DNA from: AP-15 sp963832875
Lineage (GTDB): Bacteria > Pseudomonadota > Alphaproteobacteria > ATCC43930 > CGMCC-115725
Reading direction: 5' to 3'
Length of the DNA stretch: 64,000 nucleotides
Assembly (NCBI GenBank): GCA_963832875.1
Contig: CAWHWB010000007.1
Coordinates: forward strand, 758,832-822,831
Below, piece after piece: positions 52,789 to 61,741 of this stretch. A program made the position numbers and the translations under genes. The notes below the pieces were generated by a model. It had not been told where the DNA came from. It saw nothing but the letters and a program-made list of their open reading frames with translations, and searched no databases. The first letter of the stretch is position 1, and the number at the start of each line of letters is the position of its first letter.

Positions 52789-54176
52789 TCGGCCGCCCGC
52801 ACGATGGCGGCATCGGCCCGGCGCCAGGTGGCGAGGTCGTCCCAGCTGTCGGCTTCCATGAATTCGGCCCAGCGGCGATAGAGATTGCGCAGATTGTGCT
52901 CGCTCGATTTGGCGTCAGTGATGTCCATCACCGTACCGGGGATGCGCAGCCCCTGCCATTCGTAATTTTCGATCTCGTATCCCTGCCCCTGCTCATAGCT
53001 GTAAGGATGGCGGCGGGCGATCGTGCCGCGGCTCGCGGCGTGCGCGTAGTTCCAGTTTTCCATGTCGTCCTGCTCGGTCATGCCGGCCGGGCCCGAATAG
53101 CGGATGTAATAGTCGCGCAGAAAATCCTTGACCTCTTGCGGTGCGGCCTTATCGACAAAATACCATCGCCAGCATTCGGTCTGGTGGGCGCCGCGCGGAT
53201 GCCAGACCGCGATCGTTCGCGGCTGGCGTGGATGGAGCGCGATATTGGGAAAGACTTCGCCGGGGCTGCCGATCACCCGGCCCCACTCACCATGCCGCCG
53301 GCGGCGCTCGGCTTCGCAATGGCGGAAATACTCGGAGACGATCGGCGAGTGCGCGTAAGCGGTCGGGGTCGGCTCGCCTTGCGGCATTACATAGACCCCG
53401 GTCTGGTGACCGCGTTCATAGAACGAGACCTGCAACCGGCGCGCCATCTCGCGCTCGCGCATGTCGCGCCGCCCGCTGCCCGACGGGCCGATGCCGGCGA
53501 GATCGACCGAGCGGTGGCTGATGTTGTGATAGCTGTCGCCGCAAAAGTTTTCGGCCGGGAATTTCCAGTTGCACGGGATCAGCCATTTCTGGATACCGCC
53601 GAGAACTTCGACGCCGCTGTCGCCGCCTTCCCAGGTTTCCAGGGTCAAGTCGAGATAGCGGGCGAAATCGCCGAGATATTCGGCGAAGGAGGGTGCCGCC
53701 GGGTCCCAGGTGGCCCATACGCTGCCTTTGTAGACGCAGAGCTGCGCCACCTCGACCAATCCCCATTGCGAGCGGTCGAGCTTGGAATGATAGGCCTCGC
53801 GAAAATACGGCACGCCGACAAGCTTGCCGTCGGTGCCGTAGCTCCAGCCGTGGTAGGGGCAGGTGAAGACCGGTGTGTTGCCGTCGTCGTAGCGGCACAC
53901 CTTCATGCCGCGGTGCCGGCACGAGTTCAGAAAGATATGGACCTGCCCGGCGCGATCGCGGCAGAGAATGACCAATTCTTCGCCCATGCCGGAGACAAAG
54001 AAGTCGCCGGGATTCGGGATCTGGCTCTCATGGCCAACAAACAGCCAGGCGCGGGCGAACAGCCGATCTTGCTCTTGGCGATAGATCTCGTCGCTGACAA
54101 AGATCTCGCGGCTGATCTGCCCCCTGCCCAAATCGACGAGACCGGTGCGGTAGCCATCTTTTCTTACTGTCACCAT
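52785..54176 (-). CDS. aromatic ring-hydroxylating dioxygenase alpha subunit
   Basis: A 463-residue Rieske oxygenase alpha subunit. The [2Fe-2S] motif is NSCRHRGMKVCR then FTCPYHGWSYG, with Cys86, His88, Cys106 and His109. The mononuclear iron site is ENFCGDSYHNISH with Asp214, His217 and His221. The N-terminal leader VLILCRDRAGQVHIFLNSCR is typical. Co-substrate specificity cannot be read off. It is followed by the small 68-residue protein and preceded by the beta subunit 145 bp upstream on the same strand. Reductase and ferredoxin are not in the cluster, so they must be supplied elsewhere. Confidence 0.94.
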   Translation of the reverse strand: MVTVRKDGYRTGLVDLGRGQISREIFVSDEIYRQEQDRLFARAWLFVGHESQIPNPGDFFVSGMGEELVILCRDRAGQVHIFLNSCRHRGMKVCRYDDGNTPVFTCPYHGWSYGTDGKLVGVPYFREAYHSKLDRSQWGLVEVAQLCVYKGSVWATWDPAAPSFAEYLGDFARYLDLTLETWEGGDSGVEVLGGIQKWLIPCNWKFPAENFCGDSYHNISHRSVDLAGIGPSGSGRRDMREREMARRLQVSFYERGHQTGVYVMPQGEPTPTAYAHSPIVSEYFRHCEAERRRRHGEWGRVIGSPGEVFPNIALHPRQPRTIAVWHPRGAHQTECWRWYFVDKAAPQEVKDFLRDYYIRYSGPAGMTEQDDMENWNYAHAASRGTIARRHPYSYEQGQGYEIENYEWQGLRIPGTVMDITDAKSSEHNLRNLYRRWAEFMEADSWDDLATWRRADAAIVRAAE

Positions 54177-54279
54177 GTCCTCCTTACTCGTCTTCCCGGC
54201 GAAAGCCGGGACCCATTGCTGAAATGGGCACCGGCCTTCGCCGATGTGGCGAAATGCGGCGCAAGTGAGGTCCCTGGAA

Positions 54280-54330
54280 GACCGACATTAAAAGATGACC
54301 GACACTAAAAGAAGACCGACACTAAAAGAA
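54280..54330. repeat. three 17-bp tandem repeats at the beta-subunit stop
   Basis: Three consecutive units of GACCGACAYTAAAAGAW at 54280-54296, 54297-54313 and 54314-54330; units two and three are identical. The stop codon of the beta subunit lies in the third. Function unknown; they could be a slipped-strand expansion. Confidence 0.8.
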
Positions 54331-54867
54331 AAAGGTCAGGTTTTTGGTCAGCAGCACGTTCTGGTCGAGGATGATCTTGCGACGGGCGATGAGCCAGCCG
54401 TCGCCTGAGCGGCGCAGCAGATCGTCGCGCTTGCCGACCAGGATGTCGGTTTCGGTCTCGACCCGGTTGCGGTAGATCAGAAACCGGCACTTGGTCATGA
54501 CTTCGACAGCCTCTTCGAGCGAGGGCTGCACCTCCACCAGCTGAACATTCGAGACGATGTGGGTGATGCGCGAGACCGGCTCCTCGGCCCAATGGATGCC
54601 GGTCATGATCTGCTTGACCCGCCGCTCCAAGGTCTCCCGGCCTTCGTCGAACCAGTTGATGTCGTGGTCGGCGCGGGTGAATTCGCGCTCTTGCTCGCCG
54701 ACCTTGACGTTGCGGCGCATCGGCATCCAATAGCGCACATCCTCGGCAATCAGCGCCAGCCAATCCTCATAGCGCCGCTCGTCGAGCAGGTCCGCCTCGT
54801 GATAGAGGAACTCCTCGATCTCCTGCCGCAGCAACAGACGGGCGATCCGATCCGGCTCGCTGCTCAT
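54322..54867 (-). CDS. aromatic ring-hydroxylating dioxygenase beta subunit
   Basis: A 181-residue small subunit: RLLLRQEIEEFLYHEADLLD and RRYEDWLALIAEDVRYWMPM, then EREFTRADHDINWFDEGRET and RRSGDGWLIARRKIILDQNV, the fold typical of NTF2-like beta subunits. It assembles with alpha subunits in an alpha3beta3 complex and is structural. GAGAGGAACGC precedes the ATG at 54867. Its stop lies inside the 17-bp tandem repeats. Confidence 0.92.
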   Translation of the reverse strand: MSSEPDRIARLLLRQEIEEFLYHEADLLDERRYEDWLALIAEDVRYWMPMRRNVKVGEQEREFTRADHDINWFDEGRETLERRVKQIMTGIHWAEEPVSRITHIVSNVQLVEVQPSLEEAVEVMTKCRFLIYRNRVETETDILVGKRDDLLRRSGDGWLIARRKIILDQNVLLTKNLTFFF

Positions 54868-55009
54868 GCGTTCCTCTCAGCTAAACTATTCGCCGCCCCC
54901 GCCGAGGCGGGGGCCCAGGGTTTCAGTCTCCGGCTGCGATCGGCGGCTCCTGGATTCCCTGCGTCGCGGGAATGACGAATGAAAGCAACAACGAGTTCGG
55001 AACAGCGGG

Positions 55010-55522
55010 TTACTGCGCGGCGACCGGCTGTGCCGGCGGACCGTCAGCCCTGATTTCTGCGTCCCACGGGCCCGGGAAACGGCCGCGACCCGTCTTCTCG
55101 CGGGTGAAGACGTGGTAGTCGACCGGCCACTCGGCGCGCGGCATTTCGTAGAACACCTCGACGCCGTTGCCGTCGGGGTCGCGCAGATAGATGCCGAGCG
55201 AGATCCCGTGATCGGAGATGTGCTCGATCGGCTGCCCCTTCTCCTTCAGACGGTGATAAAACTCCTTCAAATCGTCGAGCGATTCGAGCCGCCAAGCGAA
55301 GTGATTGAGGCCGACCTGGCCCTTCTGCTGCAACGGCGCATCCGGCCCCAGCTGCATCAAGGCCACCTCGTGCGACTGTTCGGGGTCGGCCGACATGAAA
55401 GCGGCCCAGCCCGGCCGATATTCATAGGTGTGCAGGCCCAAGAGGTCCTCGTACCACTGTTTCGAGCGGTCAGCATCGCGCACATACAGGTTGACGTGCT
55501 GCAGATACATCGGTTTTTTCAT
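55010..55522 (-). CDS. VOC-family extradiol-type dioxygenase
   Basis: A 170-residue single-domain vicinal-oxygen-chelate protein. The metal ligands expected of type I extradiol enzymes are present: His9 in LQHVNLYV, His74 in GLNHFAWRL and Glu122 in GVEVFYEM. Single-domain forms include catechol 2,3-dioxygenase-like and glyoxalase-like enzymes. The ATG at 55522 is preceded by GGAGGAG and lies 13 bp after the HpaB stop. In context it would cleave the diol made by the dioxygenase or hydroxylase. Confidence 0.87.
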   Translation of the reverse strand: MKKPMYLQHVNLYVRDADRSKQWYEDLLGLHTYEYRPGWAAFMSADPEQSHEVALMQLGPDAPLQQKGQVGLNHFAWRLESLDDLKEFYHRLKEKGQPIEHISDHGISLGIYLRDPDGNGVEVFYEMPRAEWPVDYHVFTREKTGRGRFPGPWDAEIRADGPPAQPVAAQ

Positions 55523-55535
55523 CTGATCTCCTCCG

Positions 55536-56996
55536 TCACAAATTGTCATCGTCGCGCCCGAGAAAATCGAGGACGCGGTCCATCACTTCCTTCTTCGGAT
55601 AGATCGTGGCGATGGCGCGTGCCCGCGTCAACGGGTCGCTGGCAAAGAACCGCTCGTACAACACCTGGCGGCTGCCAAAGGCGCTGCCAGCGAGGTCCCA
55701 GGCCAGCCGGAACAGTTTGACCCGGTCCTTTGCCGCGGTGTTGTCGGTCGCCAGGTACTGCTCGATGTCGGATTTCAGCGGGCCTTTGAAATCGGCTTCG
55801 CTCGGGGTCAACATAAAGCTGCTCGACCCCAGCAATTGCAGGATCTCGATCATCCGCGGATAGGCGGTCATAAAGAGGTTGCGCGGGCTTTCGACCATCA
55901 GCGGGTCGGGGGTCATCACCCCCCATTCATCGAGCTTGGCGTCGGCTTCGGCGGCGCGCATGCAGGCACGGGTCAGCTGCGTCGTCAGCATCAATTCGCC
56001 GATCCGCTCCTCGACATGGGGCAGGTGGGCGTTGCCGAGCGCCTGGGTCATCAGCAAGGCCGTGCCCAGCACAAACTCGCATTTGGCGAGGTTCTTGGTT
56101 GCCCCCTGATGCGCCGAATGCGCTGAGGAGTGGGTCACGGTCGCGGTGGCGTTGAGCCGGTCGACATCGCCCAGCAGAAACACCCGCTCCCACGGCACCA
56201 GCACGTCGTCGAAAAAGACGACGCAATCCATTTCCTCGAAGCGCGAGCCCAGTGGTTGGTCGAAATGCGAGCGGCCCTGGTCGAAGCTGTCGCGGCACAG
56301 GAATTTGAGGCCGGGCGTGCCGCACGGGATCGCAAAGCTCAGTGCGAACGGGCTGTGGCTCTCAGTGTGCCTTCCCATGCGCGGCGAGTAGACGCCGATC
56401 TCGTCGGCGAGCGGCCCTAGGGTCGCGAGGATTCGGGCGCCGCGCACGACGATGCCGGCATCGGTCTCGCGCACCACCTGCAACGCCGTCCCTTCCTGCA
56501 GGTTGAAGACGCCGGACACGGTGCGGCTGCGCTGCAGATTGATCAGGGAGTGGGTCAAGGTCAGGTCGTTTTCACGGATGTATTCGTAATAGCGGCGCAT
56601 GTTCTCGCCGTATTCGCGCTTGCCTTGTGCGAAGAAATCCGCGGCACCGGCCCAGGCGGCGTAGGTCACGTTCATGAAATCGGGTGAGCGGCCCATCATG
56701 CCGCAAGTGGCGCGCGCCCAATTCAGCATCATGACGCGGCGCGTTTCGAGGTCCTCGCGGGTGCGCGGGATCAGAAATGACAGCCCGACCCGATCGCCGG
56801 TCGATGGCGACACATAGGTCATCGCGTCGCGCAATTTGGGGTCGCACTGCATGTCGTAGAGCGAGGCGATCGCGCGTGCGCCGCCTTGCAGGCCTGGATG
56901 GGCGGTGACATCGCGCACCCGCTCGCCGCCAAGCCAAACCTCGCGCTCCTGCTCTCTCAATCCGGCGAGATACTGTTTTCCGCTCCGCACACCCAT
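55536..56996 (-). CDS. 4-hydroxyphenylacetate 3-monooxygenase (HpaB)-type flavin-dependent hydroxylase
   Basis: A 486-residue oxygenase component of the HpaB/HsaA family of two-component hydroxylases. Landmarks: LNWARATCGMMGRSPDFMN, GVFNLQEGTALQVVRETDAG, CVVFFDDVLVPWERVFLLGD, and HSSAHSAHQGATKNLAKCEF. It uses reduced FAD supplied by a separate reductase to hydroxylate phenols. No HpaC-like reductase is seen. The start is close to 56996. It is the first gene of the minus-strand set: HpaB-like, VOC, beta, alpha, small protein. Confidence 0.93.
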   Translation of the reverse strand: MGVRSGKQYLAGLREQEREVWLGGERVRDVTAHPGLQGGARAIASLYDMQCDPKLRDAMTYVSPSTGDRVGLSFLIPRTREDLETRRVMMLNWARATCGMMGRSPDFMNVTYAAWAGAADFFAQGKREYGENMRRYYEYIRENDLTLTHSLINLQRSRTVSGVFNLQEGTALQVVRETDAGIVVRGARILATLGPLADEIGVYSPRMGRHTESHSPFALSFAIPCGTPGLKFLCRDSFDQGRSHFDQPLGSRFEEMDCVVFFDDVLVPWERVFLLGDVDRLNATATVTHSSAHSAHQGATKNLAKCEFVLGTALLMTQALGNAHLPHVEERIGELMLTTQLTRACMRAAEADAKLDEWGVMTPDPLMVESPRNLFMTAYPRMIEILQLLGSSSFMLTPSEADFKGPLKSDIEQYLATDNTAAKDRVKLFRLAWDLAGSAFGSRQVLYERFFASDPLTRARAIATIYPKKEVMDRVLDFLGRDDDNL

Positions 56997-57338
56997 TCGA
57001 CGCCTCTCCCAGCCGGCGAAATCTCCCTGAGATTACGACAACCCCGCACCCATGACCAGCCGTCGCGGGTCCGTTCCGTCGTGGACTTTGTCGGGTGCTG
57101 CCTCAGTTCGAGTTGCCGCATACGACCCTAAGCGGACCCTCATGCCGCGCCCGCCGTACCCCCAATTGCAACTTCTGCCAGGTATCGTCTGAGCCGGTTC
57201 ACCTGTCGGCTGGGCGCGTAGGCCGAAGTAGCGATTAAATGTTACGCACTTACCTCCTTTGTCCATCTAGACGGTGGGCGCCAAATGTGATTTTTCCTTA
57301 GGTAATTAGCTAGTCTCTGCGAGCTTGGGAGGTTTACG
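56997..57338. other. 342-bp divergent intergenic region
   Basis: Separates the HpaB-type gene from the amidohydrolase at 57339 and should hold both promoters. No regulator gene and no clear palindrome were seen. No recognised operator. Confidence 0.5.
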
Positions 57339-58808
57339 ATGTCTTCGCGCACATCCCTCGATCAAGTCGCTCTCTCCAGTTGTCCGACCTGTCTTTGTTG
57401 CATGCCGCAACTTCAATCCGCTGCTCGTCGAATCAACCGGGAAATGTCTCGACGCGGCTTTATCGCCGGGGTAGGCGCCTCACTCACATCGCTTGGGCTT
57501 GTTCAGCCGGCCGGCGCGCAAGCGGCTCCCCCCGGCCCCACGCCACCAATCGTGTTCGGGAATTTTCTGCTTTTCGACGGAAAGTCCAAAGCCTTGCGCG
57601 GCGGGCTTCGCCTTCTTATCGAGGGCAATCGTATCAAGCGGATCGCCATCGGTGAGATGACGCCACCGGAAGGCGCGCGAGTGATCGATTGCGGCGGACG
57701 GGTTATCATGCCCGGCCTGATCGACGCGCATTGGCATACGATCTTCGCCGCACTCCCGCTCAACGCTCTGCTCTCGGCAGACATCGGCTATATCTTTCTT
57801 GCCGCAAGCGCCCAGGCTGAACGAACACTGATGCGTGGCTTCACCACCGTCCGGGACCTCGGCGGCCCGTCATTTGCGTTGAAGCAGGCGATCGACGAGG
57901 GGCTCGTGACCGGGCCTCGCATCTTTCCGTCGGGCGCCATGATCACGACCACCGGCGGGCATGGTGACATGCGTCCGCTCGCAGATCTGCCAAGGAGCCC
58001 AGGCGGCCCGCTGAGCTACACGGAGCTGACGGGCGGCGCCTATATCGCCGACAGTGCAGATGAGGTCAGGTTGCGGGTGCGCGAACAGCTGGTCCTAGGC
58101 GCCTCGCAAATCAAACTCGTCGGCGGAGGAGGTGTTGCTTCGTGGCGCACTACGCTGGACATGTTTACTTTCAGCGAGCCTGAGTTCCGAGCGGGCGTCG
58201 AGGCCGCCGCCGACCGGAACACCTATGTGGCCGTGCACGCCTACCCGCCTGCGCAAATTCAGCGGGCCATCAACGCGGGGGCCCAATGCATCGAGCACGG
58301 GCATCTGATGGATGAGAAGACCGCCATGCTTATGGCCGAAAAGGACATATGGCTCAGTACGCAACCGTTTACCAGCGAGGATGACGCGCCTCCCTTGGTC
58401 GGCCAAAGCCGGGCGAACCTACTCCAGGTAATCGCCGGAACCAATAGGGTTTATACGCTCGCGAAAGAGCACAAGGTCAAGACCGCGTTCGGAACTGACC
58501 TGTTGTTCTCCAGCACAATAACCGAGCGCCAAGGCTTGGCCTTAACTCATTTGACCCGCTGGTATGACAATGCCGATATTTTAAAGATGACGACTTCCGT
58601 CAACGGCGAGCTTTTGGCGATGTCCGGTCCACGCAACCCCTACCAAGGAAAACTGGGGGTCATCGAAGAGGGTGCGCTTGCCGATCTGCTGGTGGTCGAC
58701 GGCAATCCCATTAACGACATCGAGATTGTCTCTAAACCGGACAAGAACTTCATGGTCATCATGAAGGATGGAAGGATATACAAGGACACCCTGCTCGCAG
58801 TGCACTGA
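57339..58808 (+). CDS. Tat-exported metal-dependent amidohydrolase (imidazolonepropionase-like)
   Basis: A 489-residue amidohydrolase. An N-terminal Cys-rich segment (SSCPTCLCC) is followed by the twin-arginine signal MSRRGFIAGVGASLTSLGLV, Arg38-Arg39, so the protein is probably exported folded. Metal motifs: DAHWH (His131, His133), IKLVGGGG with the bridging Lys, VAVHAY and IEHGHLMDE (metal His), and FGTDLLFS (Asp). The set fits the imidazolonepropionase-like and organophosphate acid anhydrase-like group. GGAGG precedes the ATG at 57339. Divergent from the hydroxylase set. Confidence 0.9.
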   Translation: MSSRTSLDQVALSSCPTCLCCMPQLQSAARRINREMSRRGFIAGVGASLTSLGLVQPAGAQAAPPGPTPPIVFGNFLLFDGKSKALRGGLRLLIEGNRIKRIAIGEMTPPEGARVIDCGGRVIMPGLIDAHWHTIFAALPLNALLSADIGYIFLAASAQAERTLMRGFTTVRDLGGPSFALKQAIDEGLVTGPRIFPSGAMITTTGGHGDMRPLADLPRSPGGPLSYTELTGGAYIADSADEVRLRVREQLVLGASQIKLVGGGGVASWRTTLDMFTFSEPEFRAGVEAAADRNTYVAVHAYPPAQIQRAINAGAQCIEHGHLMDEKTAMLMAEKDIWLSTQPFTSEDDAPPLVGQSRANLLQVIAGTNRVYTLAKEHKVKTAFGTDLLFSSTITERQGLALTHLTRWYDNADILKMTTSVNGELLAMSGPRNPYQGKLGVIEEGALADLLVVDGNPINDIEIVSKPDKNFMVIMKDGRIYKDTLLAVH

Positions 58809-59018
58809 TTTAGGCGGCCATTGCCGCCTCAAGATTTTCGCACCGCCGTGTCGGCGCTGTCGGAACATGATATAGCTCGCGCAGAAATCTGGTGCCAATG
58901 TCCGCTCTCCACCCGATGCAGAAATTGAAACTCGGACGCTGCCCTCCGCCGGTGCGGGTCGACAGCCCCGCGCGTGTGGCGCAGGATGCGCCGGAATTTA
59001 AGAGGGGAAGGACACGAA

Positions 59019-59576
59019 ATGCCTGAGACGCCGACCTTCGGCCGCTACGCCGAGATCCCCTATGACCAGATGACGCCCGAGCAGCAGGAGGGCTACCGCT
59101 CGCTGCTCGAAAGCCGCGGCGCGCTCGGCGGGCCGAACAAGATCCTGGTGCACAATCCTAAGCTGGCGAAGGTCGCGGGGCCGTTCGGGGCGCATTTTCG
59201 CACCGGGTATTCCCTGAGCGAGCGGGAACGCGAGATCGCGGTCTGCATCATCAACAGCAAGTGGCGCTCGGCCTATCCGACCAATGCGCACGAACGCGCC
59301 GCCAAGGCCGCCGGGCTGCCGGACGACAAGGTCGAGGCGATCCTGTCCGGCCTGCCGACCTCGTTCTCGGATGCGCGCGAGCAGGTCGTCTACGAGATGG
59401 CGACGTGCCTCGCCAATTCGCGCTGGGTCGCCAAGGGGCTTTACGACCGGGCGGTCGAGGCGCTCGGCCATGTCGGCATCACCGACGTGATCACCCTGAT
59501 GGGCCACTACACCAGCGTGTCGATGATCCTCGCATTCTACGATGTCCCCGCCGGCGCCCAAGGCCTGGAGCGCTGA
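59019..59576 (+). CDS. carboxymuconolactone decarboxylase-like protein, copy 1
   Basis: A 185-residue protein of the CMD/AhpD-like fold: MPETPTFGRYAEIPYDQMTP, then FRTGYSLSEREREIAVCIIN, NAHERAAKAAGLPDDKVEAI and REQVVYEMATCLANSRWVAK. It lacks the CxxC of AhpD. It is a tandem duplicate of the next gene, including the leader. AGGGGAAGG precedes the ATG at 59019. Function is uncertain; a decarboxylase of an aromatic ring-cleavage product fits the neighbourhood. Confidence 0.88.
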   Translation: MPETPTFGRYAEIPYDQMTPEQQEGYRSLLESRGALGGPNKILVHNPKLAKVAGPFGAHFRTGYSLSEREREIAVCIINSKWRSAYPTNAHERAAKAAGLPDDKVEAILSGLPTSFSDAREQVVYEMATCLANSRWVAKGLYDRAVEALGHVGITDVITLMGHYTSVSMILAFYDVPAGAQGLER

Positions 59577-59658
59577 GAGGGGACACCGGCTGGTCGACAG
59601 GGCCGTCCCGCTGTTGCAGGATGCGCGGCCAATTCACCCCAGGGGAAGGAAACCCAAA

Positions 59659-60216
59659 ATGCCCGAAACGCCGACCTTTGGCCGCTACGCCGAGATCCCT
59701 TACGAGCAGATGACGCCGGCCCAGCAGGAGGGCTATCGCTCGCTGCTCGAGACCCGCGGCCGGCTGCCCGGCCCGAACAAGATCTATGTCCACAACCCCA
59801 ATCTGGTAAAGGTGATGGGGCCGCTCGGCGCCTATTTCCGCACCGGGTATTCGTTGAGCGAGCGCGAGCGCGAGATCGCCGTCGTCATCATCAACAGCAA
59901 GTGGCATTCGGCCTACCCGACCAATGCGCATGAGCGCGCCGGCAAGGCGGCCGGGCTCCCGGCCGATAAGGTCGAGGCGCTGCTCTCGGGTCTGCCGACC
60001 TCGTTCGACGACGAGCGCGAGCAGGTCATTTACGAGATGGCGACGTGCCTCTCGAATTCGCGCTGGGTATCGAAGGGGCTCTTCGACCGCGCGGTCGCCG
60101 CACTCGGCCACGAGGGCATCACCGACGCGATCTGCCTGATGGGCTTCTACAGCAGCGTGTCGATGACCCTCGCCTTTTACGACGTGCCGGCCGGTGCCGA
60201 GGGCCTGCAGCGCTGA
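59659..60216 (+). CDS. carboxymuconolactone decarboxylase-like protein, copy 2
   Basis: A 185-residue paralogue: MPETPTFGRYAEIPYEQMTP, FRTGYSLSEREREIAVVIIN, NAHERAGKAAGLPADKVEAL and REQVIYEMATCLSNSRWVSK. The leader is duplicated too: both copies have GTCGACAG, then GCAGGATGCGC, then the AGGGGAAGG ribosome site. Duplication therefore covered the coding region and about 70 bp upstream. ATG at 59659. Confidence 0.88.
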   Translation: MPETPTFGRYAEIPYEQMTPAQQEGYRSLLETRGRLPGPNKIYVHNPNLVKVMGPLGAYFRTGYSLSEREREIAVVIINSKWHSAYPTNAHERAGKAAGLPADKVEALLSGLPTSFDDEREQVIYEMATCLSNSRWVSKGLFDRAVAALGHEGITDAICLMGFYSSVSMTLAFYDVPAGAEGLQR

Positions 60217-60371
60217 CGCAACCGGGGGGCGGCCCTGCTCGGCCGCTCCCCATCTGGTGCTTCGTCGTTTGCCGCAAAAGGGGCCGGCGCAGCCAAGCGG
60301 CGGCGAAGCGGCGTGGTGGAAGGTCGGGCCGCGACGGCCTACATTGCTCGCGCCACAGGGAGGTTGCCCCG

Positions 60372-60830
60372 ATGACCGCAGCAAAAGGCTTTGTCATACC
60401 CGCGGGCGGCGGGAAGCATTTCGACTCGCCCACACCCGGCCGCTCCTTTGCCATGAAGCTCCTCGGGCGCGAGACCGATGAAAGCATCATGATGTTCGAG
60501 GAAACCCTGCCTGCCGGCACAACGAGCCTCCTCCATCTGCACCACGGCAGTGACGAAGTCGCTTGGGTGCTTGCCGGTGAGTTCACCTTCATGATCGCCA
60601 ACGAGGTCACCGCCGGCGGCCCCGGCACCTGCGCGTTCATGCCGCGGGACATCCCACATGCCTGGAAGAACACCGGCCGGGAAACTGGCCGCGTTCTCTT
60701 CCTCTACACTCCAGCCGCCGCCGGGGGCCTGATCGAGGCGCTCTCGGAGCACCGCCCGGTCAACGACGACGAGCGCGACCAGCTGTTCCAGCGCTACCAC
60801 TGGGAAGTCGTCGGCCCAAACCCGCTTTGA
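60372..60830 (+). CDS. cupin-domain protein
   Basis: A 152-residue cupin: motif 1 GTTSLLHLHHGSDEVAWVLA, with His-His-Glu metal ligands in HLHHGSDE, and motif 2 MPRDIPHAWKNTG with the terminal His. The length and metal-ligand spacing fit a dioxygenase- or isomerase-like single-domain cupin. GGGAGG precedes the ATG at 60372. It sits between the carboxymuconolactone decarboxylase-like pair and an amidohydrolase. Confidence 0.87.
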   Translation: MTAAKGFVIPAGGGKHFDSPTPGRSFAMKLLGRETDESIMMFEETLPAGTTSLLHLHHGSDEVAWVLAGEFTFMIANEVTAGGPGTCAFMPRDIPHAWKNTGRETGRVLFLYTPAAAGGLIEALSEHRPVNDDERDQLFQRYHWEVVGPNPL

Positions 60831-60922
60831 GGGAGCCAACCCGGCGGCGGCCGACGGCCCTACCGGGCGTGGGCGAATACGCGTAGCATCGGCCATCGCG
60901 GAATTTTGGAGAGGGGAATGCC

Positions 60923-61741
60923 ATGCTGATCGTTGACGCACAGGTTCATATCTGGTCGGCCGGACCGCCGACCAACCCGTCGCACCGCCAAGTCAATTCC
61001 TATACGGCGGAAGAATGCATCCGCGACATGGATGCGGCCGGGGTCAATGCCGTCCTGTTACACCCGCCGGGCTGGGACCCGAACTCCGGAAAGATCTCCG
61101 AGGAGGCGGCGGCCAAATACCCCAACCGCTTCGGCATCCTCGGCAACTTCCCGCTCGACAAGCCGGAGAGCCGGTCGCTGATCGACGGCTGGAAGCGCCG
61201 GCCGGGCATGCTCGGGCTGCGCTATGCCTTCACCGCGCCGCACCAGGCCAACTGGATGACCGACGGCACGATGGACTGGCTGTGGCCGGCGGCCGAGAAG
61301 GCCGGCATCCCGATCGCGCTGATGGCCTCGAACTATCTGCCGCAGGTCGGGCGGATCGCCGAACGGCACCCGGGTCTCAAACTGCTGATCGACCATTACG
61401 CACGGGTGCGCGACGGCAAGGACGATGCTGCGCACGGCAATCAGCCGGCGCTGTTGGCGCTCGCCAAATATCCCAATGTGGCAGTCAAGGCGACCGGCGC
61501 ACCCGGCAACTCGTCGCAGCCCTACCCCTACCGCAACATCCACAAATATACACAGCAGATCGTCGAAGCCTTTGGGCCGCAGCGCACCTTTTGGGGCACC
61601 GATATCACCCGCATGCCGTGCCCATGGAAAGAGTGCGTGACGATGTTCACCGAGGAGATGCCGTGGCTCAAGGGCCACGACCTCGAACTTGTCATGGGCC
61701 GCGCGCTGTGCGACTGGCTCGGCTGGAACCTGCCTGGCTGA
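60923..61741 (+). CDS. amidohydrolase family 2 protein
   Basis: A 272-residue TIM-barrel amidohydrolase. The N-terminal motif VDAQVHIWSAGPPTN has Gln at the place often occupied by the first His, with His9 following. Then YFLRYAFTAPHQ-like GLRYAFTAPHQANWM, HPGLKLLIDHYARV, and a C-terminal FWGTDITRMPC with the conserved Asp. It belongs to the 2-pyrone-4,6-dicarboxylate lactonase/ACMSD-like group. The ATG at 60923 has GAGAGGGG upstream. Last gene of the catabolic region. Confidence 0.87.
   Translation: MLIVDAQVHIWSAGPPTNPSHRQVNSYTAEECIRDMDAAGVNAVLLHPPGWDPNSGKISEEAAAKYPNRFGILGNFPLDKPESRSLIDGWKRRPGMLGLRYAFTAPHQANWMTDGTMDWLWPAAEKAGIPIALMASNYLPQVGRIAERHPGLKLLIDHYARVRDGKDDAAHGNQPALLALAKYPNVAVKATGAPGNSSQPYPYRNIHKYTQQIVEAFGPQRTFWGTDITRMPCPWKECVTMFTEEMPWLKGHDLELVMGRALCDWLGWNLPG

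Noticed and set aside
52896..54308. A 470-codon plus-strand frame opposite the Rieske alpha subunit
   Set aside because: The minus strand carries a complete Rieske enzyme with all metal ligands.
54280..54330. 17-bp tandem repeats considered as a CRISPR array
   Set aside because: Units are directly adjacent with no spacers and only three copies, and no cas genes are near.
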